From Bergeyella porcorum (GTDB taxonomy: Bacteria > Bacteroidota > Bacteroidia > Flavobacteriales > Weeksellaceae): a DNA stretch of 17,229 nucleotides. The DNA lies in contig NZ_JBHMFD010000022.1 of assembly GCF_042427575.1 (NCBI RefSeq), forward strand, positions 1-17,229, read 5' to 3'. Shown here one piece after another: positions 1 through 6,727 of the stretch. Below the pieces are notes generated by a model that saw only the letters and a list, made by a program, of their open reading frames with translations, did not search any database and was not told the DNA's origin. The translations under genes were made by a program, and so were the position numbers. Position 1 is the first letter of the stretch. The number at the start of each line of letters is the position of its first letter.

Positions 1-187
1 ATAAGCTTAAATATTAAAAGATTAATCACCCAAATATAGTAAAAAAAATAATATAAGATGCTGATTTTGTTTTGATGGAAAGTTTTCTTTGCAAAATGAA
101 AGAAGTTTTCCGTAAGGTGGAAATAAAAACGCTCTACTTTGGAAAGAAACTGTTAATTAATATTATACAGTGATGTAAATAAAATAA
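1..187. other. A/T-rich non-coding left edge with an imperfect hairpin
   Basis: No credible gene is seen here. The stretch is very A/T-rich. It holds an imperfect inverted repeat with arms 77-90 and 99-111 and an 8-base loop; about 13 pairs form if one base is bulged and G-T pairs are allowed. No T-run follows on either strand, so it is not an obvious terminator. Its role is unknown. Confidence 0.4.
31..38 (-). promoter_or_regulatory. Possible -7 promoter element for a leftward gene outside the window
   Basis: On the minus strand this reads TATATTTG, a perfect match to the Bacteroidota TAnnTTTG -7 element. It points towards the left edge, as expected for a gene starting just outside the window. 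No good -33 TTTG is seen at the right distance, so it could be a chance match in A/T-rich DNA. Confidence 0.35.
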
Positions 188-188
188 A

Positions 189-207
189 TGCACAATATAT
201 TTGTGCA
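189..207. promoter_or_regulatory. 19-bp perfect palindrome, candidate operator
   Basis: The 7-bp arms TGCACAA and TTGTGCA flank a 5-base TATAT centre. The palindrome contains one TATATTTG -7 element (196-203). It also supplies the TTTG -33 box (200-203) for a second TATATTTG at 225-232. A dimeric regulator bound here would block either promoter. No regulator gene is visible nearby, so that role is inferred. Confidence 0.5.
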
Positions 208-232
208 AAATAAACGAATGTTCGTATATTTG
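200..232 (+). promoter_or_regulatory. Promoter of the lipoprotein/HEPN pair
   Basis: TTTG at 200-203 and TATATTTG at 225-232 are separated by 21 bases, a good fit to the Bacteroidota housekeeping promoter. Transcription would start near 238, about 28 bases before the ATG at 266. This rules out the longer reading frame opening at 188, whose first codons lie within the promoter. Confidence 0.6.
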
Positions 233-265
233 GGCGTTATTAGCAGCAATTTTAAAATACAGATT

Positions 266-826
266 ATGTTGAAATATTTTTCCATCACATTAATATTATT
301 ATCTATAAGTTGTAATAAACAAAAGAATGAAATTTCGTACCCAGTAAATTTAGATTCGTTAAATAATTTGAACCAAAACTATGTTACTGAAAATACAAAT
401 GAGCCAGACGAAGTTTTTTTAGACTCAATAAATCAAAATGATTTTATTGAAAGTGAATACTTCATAGATAGTTCCAATTTTAACATTGATAGCACACCTA
501 AAATTGAAAATAACTATCAAACAATTTATGATTATCAAATGAAACAACTCCTAAGGCTTGAAATTGAAAAAATATTAATTGAAAATGAGGTTAATTACTG
601 GAATAATAGACCTGATTACACGTCAAAAGTATTGGAAGAATATGAAGCAATAAAAAATAAAATTGAATTATCAAAACCTGAGTATAATATTATTAATGAT
701 ATTAACCCAAATCACAATCCAGACTTGATTGATGTGAGAGCCTACGAAAAATCAAATGGTACTGTTGTAGAAGGACATGTTAGAACTAGAGCTAATAACA
801 CAATAAAGGACAATTTAAGATACTAA
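266..826 (+). CDS. Small predicted lipoprotein of unknown function
   Basis: A 186-residue protein with the start taken at the ATG at 266, because an upstream in-frame ATG (188) lies in the promoter. The N-terminus is a lipoprotein signal: MLKY, a hydrophobic stretch, then the lipobox LSISC with Cys at residue 16. It is therefore probably lipidated and held in the periplasm or outer membrane. A long acidic, Asn/Ser-rich linker follows, then a helical Lys/Glu-rich middle. The C-terminal 30 residues carry a GTVVEGHVRT core and end near DNLRY. I recall similar tails with the pattern GT-x-V-x-GH-x-RT on unrelated exported and phage-associated proteins, but I do not recognise a family function. The HEPN-type gene follows after 31 bases and may be co-transcribed. 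The gene is much richer in A/T than the genes to its right. Confidence 0.75.
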   Translation: MLKYFSITLILLSISCNKQKNEISYPVNLDSLNNLNQNYVTENTNEPDEVFLDSINQNDFIESEYFIDSSNFNIDSTPKIENNYQTIYDYQMKQLLRLEIEKILIENEVNYWNNRPDYTSKVLEEYEAIKNKIELSKPEYNIINDINPNHNPDLIDVRAYEKSNGTVVEGHVRTRANNTIKDNLRY

Positions 827-857
827 AATTTTATTGTATCATAAAATTATTCAAATA

Positions 858-1427
858 ATGATAACTAAAGAATATCCCATAGAATTTGTAGAAAGAACTT
901 TATTATTAGTAAATAATTCATTTGAAGAAATGAAATTAAAAAAACTTGAAGTTACTTTTTTATTGAATTGTCTTTTAGGTTTGATTATTGCAACTAATGA
1001 AAATATTGAAAATGAAGAATATTTTTCGAAAACAAAATTATTAAATGAAGAAATAATTCCTTTTATACCGAAAACTATTGCGATTCTGAATATTAATGCG
1101 ATGAATAAAAAAATAAAAGAAGAAATTAATAAGAAGTCTTTAATAAATCAGTTAGACAGCGTATTAAAGATTCAAAACACATTAAATATTGACAAATTTG
1201 AACAAATAAAAAACCTTACGTTAAAACAGTTTATACGTTTTTTACGAAATGGGATTGCTCATCAAAATTTAATGGCTACAAGTGATAATGAACATTGGAA
1301 AGGAATTCGTATTTGGAATCACAATAGTGCTGGAATTAAAGATTTTGAAGTTGAATTTACAACATCGGAATTGAAAAAATTCGCAATATTTATTGGGGAA
1401 AAATTTATTCAAAATTATCAAAAATAA
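858..1427 (+). CDS. HEPN-domain protein, probable RNase (pEK499_p136-like)
   Basis: A 189-residue cytosolic, mostly helical protein. The start is taken at the ATG at 858; a TTG at 834 would add 8 residues and is less likely. The diagnostic motif is R-N-G-I-A-H at residues 130-135, the R-x4-H signature of HEPN domains. In many defence and toxin proteins this motif forms the RNase active site across a dimer. The early helix containing NCLLGLI (about residues 37-43) resembles the HEPN family named after pEK499_p136, to which I assign it tentatively. Such proteins occur in accessory and defence contexts. No adjacent MNT nucleotidyltransferase or other recognised antitoxin is present; the only close partner is the lipoprotein upstream. 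HEPN identity is well supported by the motif. RNase activity and toxicity are inferred from the family. Confidence 0.7.
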   Translation: MITKEYPIEFVERTLLLVNNSFEEMKLKKLEVTFLLNCLLGLIIATNENIENEEYFSKTKLLNEEIIPFIPKTIAILNINAMNKKIKEEINKKSLINQLDSVLKIQNTLNIDKFEQIKNLTLKQFIRFLRNGIAHQNLMATSDNEHWKGIRIWNHNSAGIKDFEVEFTTSELKKFAIFIGEKFIQNYQK

Positions 1428-1433
1428 AAACTT

Positions 1434-1500
1434 CGCATAACATTGTATTGCCAAAAGCGGGGCTAAAGTACAAAATTGAAAGTTTGTGCTTCTATTCCGC
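1434..1500 (+). other. Folded attC-like hairpin after the HEPN gene
   Basis: CGCATAAC (1434-1441) follows the HEPN stop closely. Next comes a long hairpin with 18-base arms at 1457-1474 and 1483-1500 and an 8-base loop. Fifteen of 18 positions pair (three as G-T/G-U), with one 3-base internal mismatch. The loop-proximal part pairs GTACAAA with TTTGTGC. The opposite end of the gene pair starts with GCGTTAT (234-240). A folded site with internal mismatches and flanking GTTAT/ATAAC cores resembles integron attC geometry, but the canonical 7-base cores are absent. No immediate T-run follows the stem, so it is not a normal terminator. Confidence 0.4.
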
Positions 1501-1542
1501 CAAAAACGAATTTTTTATTTGCTGGAAAATTCTTTAATAAAT

Positions 1543-1594
1543 AAAAAACTTGTAATCCTCCCACTTTTGGTAACACTCAAAAGTGGAAGATTAC
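1543..1594 (-). terminator. Rho-independent terminator of the antiporter gene
   Basis: The arms are 1552-1569 and 1578-1594, with GTAATC at the base and CACTTTTG near the loop. The 8-base loop is closed by a nearly perfect stem with one bulge. Read on the minus strand, the stem lies just after the antiporter stop and is followed by AGTTTTTTAT. The plus-strand flank lacks a T-run, so termination is leftward. Confidence 0.8.
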
Positions 1595-1619
1595 AGAGAG
1601 TAATATTAAAAGAGAGGCA

Positions 1620-3194
1620 TCACCTCATTCTCTGTTCTGTCAAGTCCAAACGGTAGATATACTCACGGATGATTTCTTCCTCTATGTCTTTGCGTTCTTT
1701 GTTTAGCCCAACCAATGCCGAGCGTTGATACTCTATCAACTCGCTCAAAATCTCTTTTGTTTCTTCAGACATTAGGCGTTCGGTTTGGTTTTCATCTTCC
1801 ATATCTTTTAGCCAAAAATCCGCTATTCTTTTTAGTTGCGGATTTTGGCACCTATGGTCGGGTGTTGATTCTATAAACTCCTGCGTAGCTTTGCGAATGG
1901 TTTGGAAAATGATGTTTTCGGTTTCTTCTTCCGAAATATGGTCGTTATAGTCTTTCAGTTTCAAAACCTTAATCAGATAAGGCAGCGTAAGCCCTTGGAA
2001 AACCAATGTAACCAAAATCACCACAAAGGTGATGTACAAAATCAAACTGCGAAACGGAAATGCACTGCCATCTTCCAGCGTGAGAGGAATAGAAAGAGCT
2101 GCCGCCAATGACACCACCCCACGCATTCCTGCCCAGCCGACTACGGCAGGAGCTTTAAAATCGGTTCGCGTATCGGCTACGGTGATAAAGTTGCTCATTA
2201 TTTTGGTAACGAAAATGGCTCCGTAGGCTGCTAATAACCTCCCGATAATCAGCACCACCGTTACTACCAGTCCGTATCCTGTGGCTTTCCAAAAATCGAT
2301 GCCGTCTGTGCGAAGTCCCGACATAATCTCTGGCATATCTAGCCCTATGAGCAAAAACACCATCCCGTTGAGCAAAAAGGTAAAACTCTTCCATACGGCA
2401 ATTCCTTGAATACGAGACGAACTATCTAAAAAACTGTATTGCACATTAGACAAATACAACCCTCCGCATACGACAGACATTACCCCCGAAGCGTGTAATT
2501 CTTCCGCTGCAATATACATGATATAAGGAGCCACAAGCGTGAAAATCACATCAATATTGGCATTGGTAGGCAATCTTTTATGTGCAAAAGAAAAGACAAA
2601 CGCAATGAGTATCCCGATGCCAATACCTCCGAAAATCATCCACGCAAAACTCGTCATTGCCTGCTGCCAGATAAACTGCCCTGTGCTAACGGCAATCAAA
2701 GCAAAACGCATAATGATGAGTGAAGAAGCATCGTTAAACAAACTTTCACCTTCCAAAATGGTAGCAATACGCTTTGGTACTTTCACAAATTTGAGAATAG
2801 CTCCAGCACTCACCGCATCGGGTGGCGATACCACACCGCCCAGCAAAAAACCTAATACCAAAGGAAAACCAGGAATCAACCAATTGGTAACAATTGCCAC
2901 GGCAACGGCTGTGAGAAACACCACAATAAAAGCAAAACTCCCAATGATTCTACGCCATTTGTAAATCTCTTTCCACGAGTTTGCCCAAGCCGCCTCGTAG
3001 AGCAACGGCGGTAGAAAAATGATAAAAATAAGATTGGGGTCTATTTTCACCTGAGGTGTATTGGGAATAAAACAAAGAGCTAATCCTGCGAAAACCAATA
3101 GGATAGGGTAAGCTACTTTTATCTTGTCGCTTAGCATTACCAAGAGCGAAATCAGCACAAAGAGTGCTAAAATGATACTGAAAGGTTCTAACAT
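1620..3194 (-). CDS. CPA1-family Na+/H+ antiporter (NhaP type)
   Basis: A 524-residue polytopic inner-membrane protein that exchanges cytoplasmic Na+ (or K+) for protons, serving pH and salt homeostasis. The length fits the bacterial CPA1 family of about 525 residues. Hydrophobic segments run from residue 3 to about 415, followed by a charged cytoplasmic tail of about 110 residues. Family motifs are present in order: FLPPLLYEAAW (60-70), SPPDAVSAG (123-131, D126), EGESLFNDASS (148-158) with the ion-binding pair N154-D155, and GWAGMRGVVSLAAALSIP (353-370, R358). The ATG at 3194 gives a hydrophobic N-terminus that fits the first membrane helix. The gene is a single unit, with a terminator just downstream and a -7 element about 77 bases upstream. 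Ion preference cannot be read from the sequence. Confidence 0.93.
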   Translation of the reverse strand: MLEPFSIILALFVLISLLVMLSDKIKVAYPILLVFAGLALCFIPNTPQVKIDPNLIFIIFLPPLLYEAAWANSWKEIYKWRRIIGSFAFIVVFLTAVAVAIVTNWLIPGFPLVLGFLLGGVVSPPDAVSAGAILKFVKVPKRIATILEGESLFNDASSLIIMRFALIAVSTGQFIWQQAMTSFAWMIFGGIGIGILIAFVFSFAHKRLPTNANIDVIFTLVAPYIMYIAAEELHASGVMSVVCGGLYLSNVQYSFLDSSSRIQGIAVWKSFTFLLNGMVFLLIGLDMPEIMSGLRTDGIDFWKATGYGLVVTVVLIIGRLLAAYGAIFVTKIMSNFITVADTRTDFKAPAVVGWAGMRGVVSLAAALSIPLTLEDGSAFPFRSLILYITFVVILVTLVFQGLTLPYLIKVLKLKDYNDHISEEETENIIFQTIRKATQEFIESTPDHRCQNPQLKRIADFWLKDMEDENQTERLMSEETKEILSELIEYQRSALVGLNKERKDIEEEIIREYIYRLDLTEQRMR

Positions 3195-3270
3195 TAATAG
3201 AAAAATAATATTTTATAATAGTTATTTTGTTTTTATAGCTTTCAATTTATGCTATTTTATAAACATGTCG

Positions 3271-3278
3271 CAAATATA
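3271..3278 (-). promoter_or_regulatory. -7 promoter element for the antiporter
   Basis: On the minus strand this reads TATATTTG, 76 bases before the antiporter ATG. A matching -33 TTG is not evident at the usual distance. The element lies back to back with the promoter of the first S41 peptidase, making 3195-3392 a divergent control region. Confidence 0.5.
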
Positions 3279-3300
3279 CAAGTAAAAAACATATAAAAAC

Positions 3301-3335
3301 CAGATGTATGGGATATACGGAATTTTGTATATTTG
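3301..3335 (+). promoter_or_regulatory. Promoter of the first S41 peptidase, shared architecture
   Basis: The pattern is CAGATGTA, 10 variable bases, then GGAATTTTGTATATTTG, which ends in a perfect TATATTTG -7 element (3328-3335). The same arrangement with identical spacing recurs at 5003-5037 before the second S41 gene. CAGATGTA sits roughly where a -33 box would be. Transcription would start near 3341, leaving a leader of about 50 bases. Confidence 0.65.
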
Positions 3336-3392
3336 AGAGGTGTTGTACGAACAAATTAGGTAATTGTAAAAAATCGAAAATAATCAATAAAG

Positions 3393-4799
3393 ATGAAGAA
3401 AATATTATTATTTCAATTTATTCTAGCTTTTAGTTTTACAAATATTTTTGGACAACAAAAGAAAATAACTGTTTCACAAATGAAGTCAGATATAGATAGT
3501 TTGGTTAAAAACATTAACGAAATCCATATTAATCCGTATTATAAATTTCCAAAAAAAGATTTTGATAAGGAAATTCTAGAATTAAAGAGAAACTTAAAAG
3601 AAGATAAAGATATTTTTGAATTTTGGAAATATATTGCACCAACAGTTGCTAAAATTGAGGATGGACATACCTTTTTAGAAATTCCCTACGATGAATTTTA
3701 CAAAATAAATCCAAAAGTTTTCCCCTTTGCTGTGGTAACATCTTTAAAAAAGCCTTATATAAAGATTATTGAAAAACAAGGAGAAATTCCTCAAAATACA
3801 GAAATAACAAGTATTAATGGTGTTTCCTCACAAAAAATTGTTTCTGAATTGGTTAAATATATTTCTGGAGAAGATAAGCAGACAAAAGCAGAATGGATAG
3901 CCTATGATTTTGGCTTTTTAATTCATACTGTTTTAGGATTAAAAGAGTCTTGCAAAATTACCTATAAAATCAAAAATACTAAATTTCAAAAAAAGATTGA
4001 TTTTATTGCTCAAGATGAATTTTATAGAAAAAACTCCACAAATTATTCTAAAGAGCCTTATACATTAGAAATTATTCCTAAAATTAGTACTGCGATAATA
4101 GATTTTAATTCTTTTTCAAATCCAGATAAAATGAAGATTTTTGCGGATTCAACTTTTACTGAGATTAAAAATAAAAATATTAAGAATTTAATTATTGATA
4201 TTAGAAAAAATGGGGGTGGAAATTCTTCGGTTGGAGATGTTTTGTTGCAATATCTTGCAAGGACAGATTTTAGACAATATTCTGATAATACCTTGATTAA
4301 AATAAGTAATCAGGTTCTCAATAAAATCAAGGCAGAAAAAGAAGAAATTTTGAAAAATAAAAACAATTATTCTTTGAATGATTCATTGTATTTGAATCAA
4401 ATTGATAGAGTTTTAAATGAGCCATTAGGGAAAGTAACAATTGCTCATTATGCAAAAAACACTACAAAGTTAGAAAAACATAAAAATCGGTTTGACGGGA
4501 ATTTATTTTTATTGACAAGTAGAGTAACTTATTCATCAGCAAGTGATTTTGCACAAACCATTAAAGCTTATCATATTGGAAAAATAATAGGAACAGAGAC
4601 AGGAGGTTGGGTTGTTTGCTATGGTGATTCTGTTGAAAATGAATTACCAAATTCTAACCTGAGATTATATGTATCAAGCGTAAAGTTTGTAAATGAAGGA
4701 GCCAAACCAGAAGATTGGAACGGCGTAAAACCCGACCAAGAAGTTAAACCTGAAAAAGCCTTGGAGTTTGTAATTAAAAATATTGAAAATAATCAATAA
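3393..4799 (+). CDS. Exported S41-family serine peptidase, paralog 1
   Basis: A 468-residue protein with a Sec signal peptide: MKKI, then a hydrophobic core ending near IFG at residues 18-20. It is predicted to be periplasmic or secreted. S41 features in order are EDGHT (89-93, H92), the oxyanion/strand motif DIRKNGGG ending at residues 273-276, and TYSSAS with the likely catalytic Ser381. GTETGG (400-405) follows, and the C-terminal VKP-DQEVKP segment is typical of Bacteroidota members. The Lys that pairs with Ser in CtpA/Tsp enzymes is absent at the expected distance. The His/Glu arrangement is closer to tricorn-like S41 enzymes. The substrate is unknown. It is a paralog of the next gene and shares its promoter pattern. 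The gene is strongly A/T-rich (11 G/C of 60 at 4141-4200), unlike the lipid A genes, which suggests acquisition. Confidence 0.85.
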   Translation: MKKILLFQFILAFSFTNIFGQQKKITVSQMKSDIDSLVKNINEIHINPYYKFPKKDFDKEILELKRNLKEDKDIFEFWKYIAPTVAKIEDGHTFLEIPYDEFYKINPKVFPFAVVTSLKKPYIKIIEKQGEIPQNTEITSINGVSSQKIVSELVKYISGEDKQTKAEWIAYDFGFLIHTVLGLKESCKITYKIKNTKFQKKIDFIAQDEFYRKNSTNYSKEPYTLEIIPKISTAIIDFNSFSNPDKMKIFADSTFTEIKNKNIKNLIIDIRKNGGGNSSVGDVLLQYLARTDFRQYSDNTLIKISNQVLNKIKAEKEEILKNKNNYSLNDSLYLNQIDRVLNEPLGKVTIAHYAKNTTKLEKHKNRFDGNLFLLTSRVTYSSASDFAQTIKAYHIGKIIGTETGGWVVCYGDSVENELPNSNLRLYVSSVKFVNEGAKPEDWNGVKPDQEVKPEKALEFVIKNIENNQ

Positions 4800-5002
4800 T
4801 CGTTGTTTTCAAGAGAGGCTTTTTCGAAAATTCTACAAACTTGACTAAAATAACACGAACGCATACAAAGTACTAACAAAATCGTAAAATGAAATTTTTT
4901 ATTGAGCATTTGTACTAAATATTCTCAATTTTTGGAAACTTCGAAATGTTTTACAATTTATTTTTTTTGTTTATTTATTAAGAGGAATTAGTGCTAATAA
5001 AT
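4800..5002. other. Spacer between the two S41 genes
   Basis: No gene is seen. A weak hairpin, ATTGAG at 4901-4906 with CTCAAT at 4924-4929 followed by TTTTT, could end transcription of the first S41 gene. Its 6-bp stem and 17-base loop make this doubtful. Confidence 0.3.
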
Positions 5003-5037
5003 CAGATGTAAAGAATAATTGGAATTTTGTATATTTG
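5003..5037 (+). promoter_or_regulatory. Promoter of the second S41 peptidase, shared architecture
   Basis: CAGATGTA, 10 bases, then GGAATTTTGTATATTTG: 25 fixed bases identical to those at 3301-3335, while the 10-base spacer differs. TATATTTG is at 5030-5037, and the ATG follows 48 bases later. The conserved blocks around a divergent spacer suggest selection on a regulated promoter or a duplication that included the promoter. Confidence 0.65.
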
Positions 5038-5085
5038 GTAGTATAAATAGCCTATTGTAGACAATTATTCCTCAAAGCTCTATCA

Positions 5086-6570
5086 ATGAAAATAGTAATA
5101 AAAATCTTATTAATTATAATTTCAACGCAAACTGTATTTTCTCAAAATTTTGGAGAATTTCCTAAGATAAAAAAAGAACAACTTCATAGAGATTTGGAGT
5201 TATTGTATCAAGGGTTGGATAAATTTTACTCAGGTATGTATTGGTACACGCCCAAAGATAGTGTAGATTTAGCCTTTCAAAATGCAAAAACAAAAATTTC
5301 TGACGACTTAAATATTCTTGAGTTCCATAAAATAATTGCTCCCTTGGTCTCATTAACAAGAGAAGACCATACGGACATTTCTTTACCAAAAAATATTAGA
5401 GAAGAAACTAACAAAAATGAGAATATTCGATTTTTTCCTTTGACAGTTGTCTTTTTAGGGGAGAAACTTTACTGTATTCAAAACTTATCAGATAATTCTG
5501 AAAAAATAGAAATGCTTGAAATCGAAGAAATAAATGGGGAAACACCCAAGGAAATTGCTTTTAAAATTGGAAATCTCTTTGCTTCTGATGGTTATATCAA
5601 AACTGTAAAATTCAGTGATTTGAGAGGTTTTAACTTTTCAAAATACTATTATTACTATTATGGAGTTGTTGAAAATTACAATGTGAAATTTAAGAATATT
5701 ACTGAAATTGTTACAATCAATTCATTGCCCATTAGTAAAATTAATGACCATTTAAAAAAATATTCTAATAAATCTGAAGAAAAAATAAATAATGAACCTT
5801 TACAATTCAAAGTTATTGATTCAAAGACCGCATATATAGCTATTGAGACATTCGATAATTCTAGGATTAAAGAAGGGAGCAAATATAAATCATTGAAAAA
5901 ATTCTTAAAAAATAGTTTCTCTAAAATAAAAGAAAATGATATTAAAAATCTAATCGTTGATATAAGTAAAAACGGGGGTGGAACAGAAGGAAACGAAGGT
6001 CTATTGTACTCATATTTTGGTGAAAATTATCAAAAATATACAAAAGTTAGAGTGAAAACTCAAAAAGCAATACTTGATAACGGAATAGATAAACCAATAA
6101 TGCTAAAGACATTTGGTTTTTTTGAAAGGATTTTTGCAAATAAGAAAATGAAAGATGGGAGTCTTGAGAGAAGAAGTAATATAGGTCTTGGGCTTATGGC
6201 ATATAAAAAAGAACCTAAAAACAAATTTAAAGGTGATGTTTATGTAATTATTAGCCCTATTACTTATTCTGGTGCAAGTGAATTTTCGAATATGATGTAT
6301 TCACGAGGGTTAGCTACATTTATAGGACAAGAAACAGGAGGTGGGTATTATGGAAATACAAGTGGATATAGTAAAGAGCTAACATTACCAAATTCAAAAA
6401 TCACTATTTCAATTCCAGCTTTACAATTTGTAATGAATGTTGAGCCAAAATTACCTTTTGGAAGTGGAGTAAAACCACATTATGAAGTTATCCCAACAAT
6501 AAAACAATTTATGAACAACGAAAATGTTTGTCTAGAATACGCTTTGAAGTTAATAAATGAAAAACAATAA
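5086..6570 (+). CDS. Exported S41-family serine peptidase, paralog 2
   Basis: A 494-residue paralog of the preceding S41 protein. It has a Sec-type signal peptide (MKIVIK, hydrophobic core, cleavage near VFSQ at residues 17-20). Key positions are REDHT (92-96, H95), DISKNGGG with N296 and G297-299, and TYSGAS with the probable nucleophile Ser395. GQETGGG and a C-terminal VKPHYEV segment follow. As in its neighbour, no CtpA-type Lys follows the Ser. The EDHT motif lacks the Gly present in the first protein (EDGHT). The two differ clearly outside the motifs, so the duplication is old or occurred before transfer. The gene has its own promoter and a strong terminator 29 bases downstream. The substrate is unknown; peptide or envelope-protein processing is the family expectation. 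Confidence 0.85.
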   Translation: MKIVIKILLIIISTQTVFSQNFGEFPKIKKEQLHRDLELLYQGLDKFYSGMYWYTPKDSVDLAFQNAKTKISDDLNILEFHKIIAPLVSLTREDHTDISLPKNIREETNKNENIRFFPLTVVFLGEKLYCIQNLSDNSEKIEMLEIEEINGETPKEIAFKIGNLFASDGYIKTVKFSDLRGFNFSKYYYYYYGVVENYNVKFKNITEIVTINSLPISKINDHLKKYSNKSEEKINNEPLQFKVIDSKTAYIAIETFDNSRIKEGSKYKSLKKFLKNSFSKIKENDIKNLIVDISKNGGGTEGNEGLLYSYFGENYQKYTKVRVKTQKAILDNGIDKPIMLKTFGFFERIFANKKMKDGSLERRSNIGLGLMAYKKEPKNKFKGDVYVIISPITYSGASEFSNMMYSRGLATFIGQETGGGYYGNTSGYSKELTLPNSKITISIPALQFVMNVEPKLPFGSGVKPHYEVIPTIKQFMNNENVCLEYALKLINEKQ

Positions 6571-6598
6571 CAAGTAATCTCAAAATACCCATTTAAAA

Positions 6599-6646
6599 GA
6601 GAAATTGAAAGTTTACACACTGCAAATCTTCAATTTCTCCTTTTTT
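6599..6646 (+). terminator. Rho-independent terminator of the second S41 gene
   Basis: Arm GAGAAATTGAAAG (6599-6611) pairs with CTTCAATTTCTC (6628-6639) with one bulged A, and a T-run at 6641-6646 follows. It lies 29 bases after the peptidase stop. The in-frame ATG at 6605 lies inside the stem and is not a gene start. Confidence 0.8.
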
Positions 6647-6687
6647 GTTAAGACAGTTTTTTTTCTAAACGAACAAATGTTATACCA

Positions 6688-6716
6688 TTTGAACCTTTTT
6701 ATTTTACTTATTTTTG
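6688..6716 (+). promoter_or_regulatory. Promoter of the transposase remnant
   Basis: TTTG (6688-6691), 17 bases, then TATTTTTG (6709-6716) matches the Bacteroidota consensus. The ATG at 6728 is only 11 bases past the -7 element, so the leader would be very short. It probably came with the insertion element. Confidence 0.5.
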
Positions 6717-6727
6717 TGTATTCGTAT

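Noticed and set aside
188..265. N-terminal extension of the lipoprotein from the ATG at 188
   Set aside because: It covers the palindrome and the TATATTTG promoter, and would place the lipobox too deep in the protein. The ATG at 266 gives a normal lipoprotein signal.
1434..1500. Canonical integron attC site
   Set aside because: The flanking cores GCATAAC and GTTATTA do not fit RYYYAAC/GTTRRRY and no integrase is present. It is kept only as an attC-like fold.
1552..1594. Bidirectional terminator serving the HEPN gene too
   Set aside because: The plus-strand side of the stem is followed by AGAGAGTAATATT, not by a T-run. Only leftward termination is supported.
2539..2964. 141-codon plus-strand frame inside the antiporter
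   Set aside because: It is fully antisense to well-conserved antiporter motifs, has no promoter, and the translation shows no family features.
6605..6727. Upstream extension of the transposase remnant
   Set aside because: It starts within the stem of the S41 terminator and precedes the TATTTTTG promoter. Family similarity begins at the ATG at 6728.
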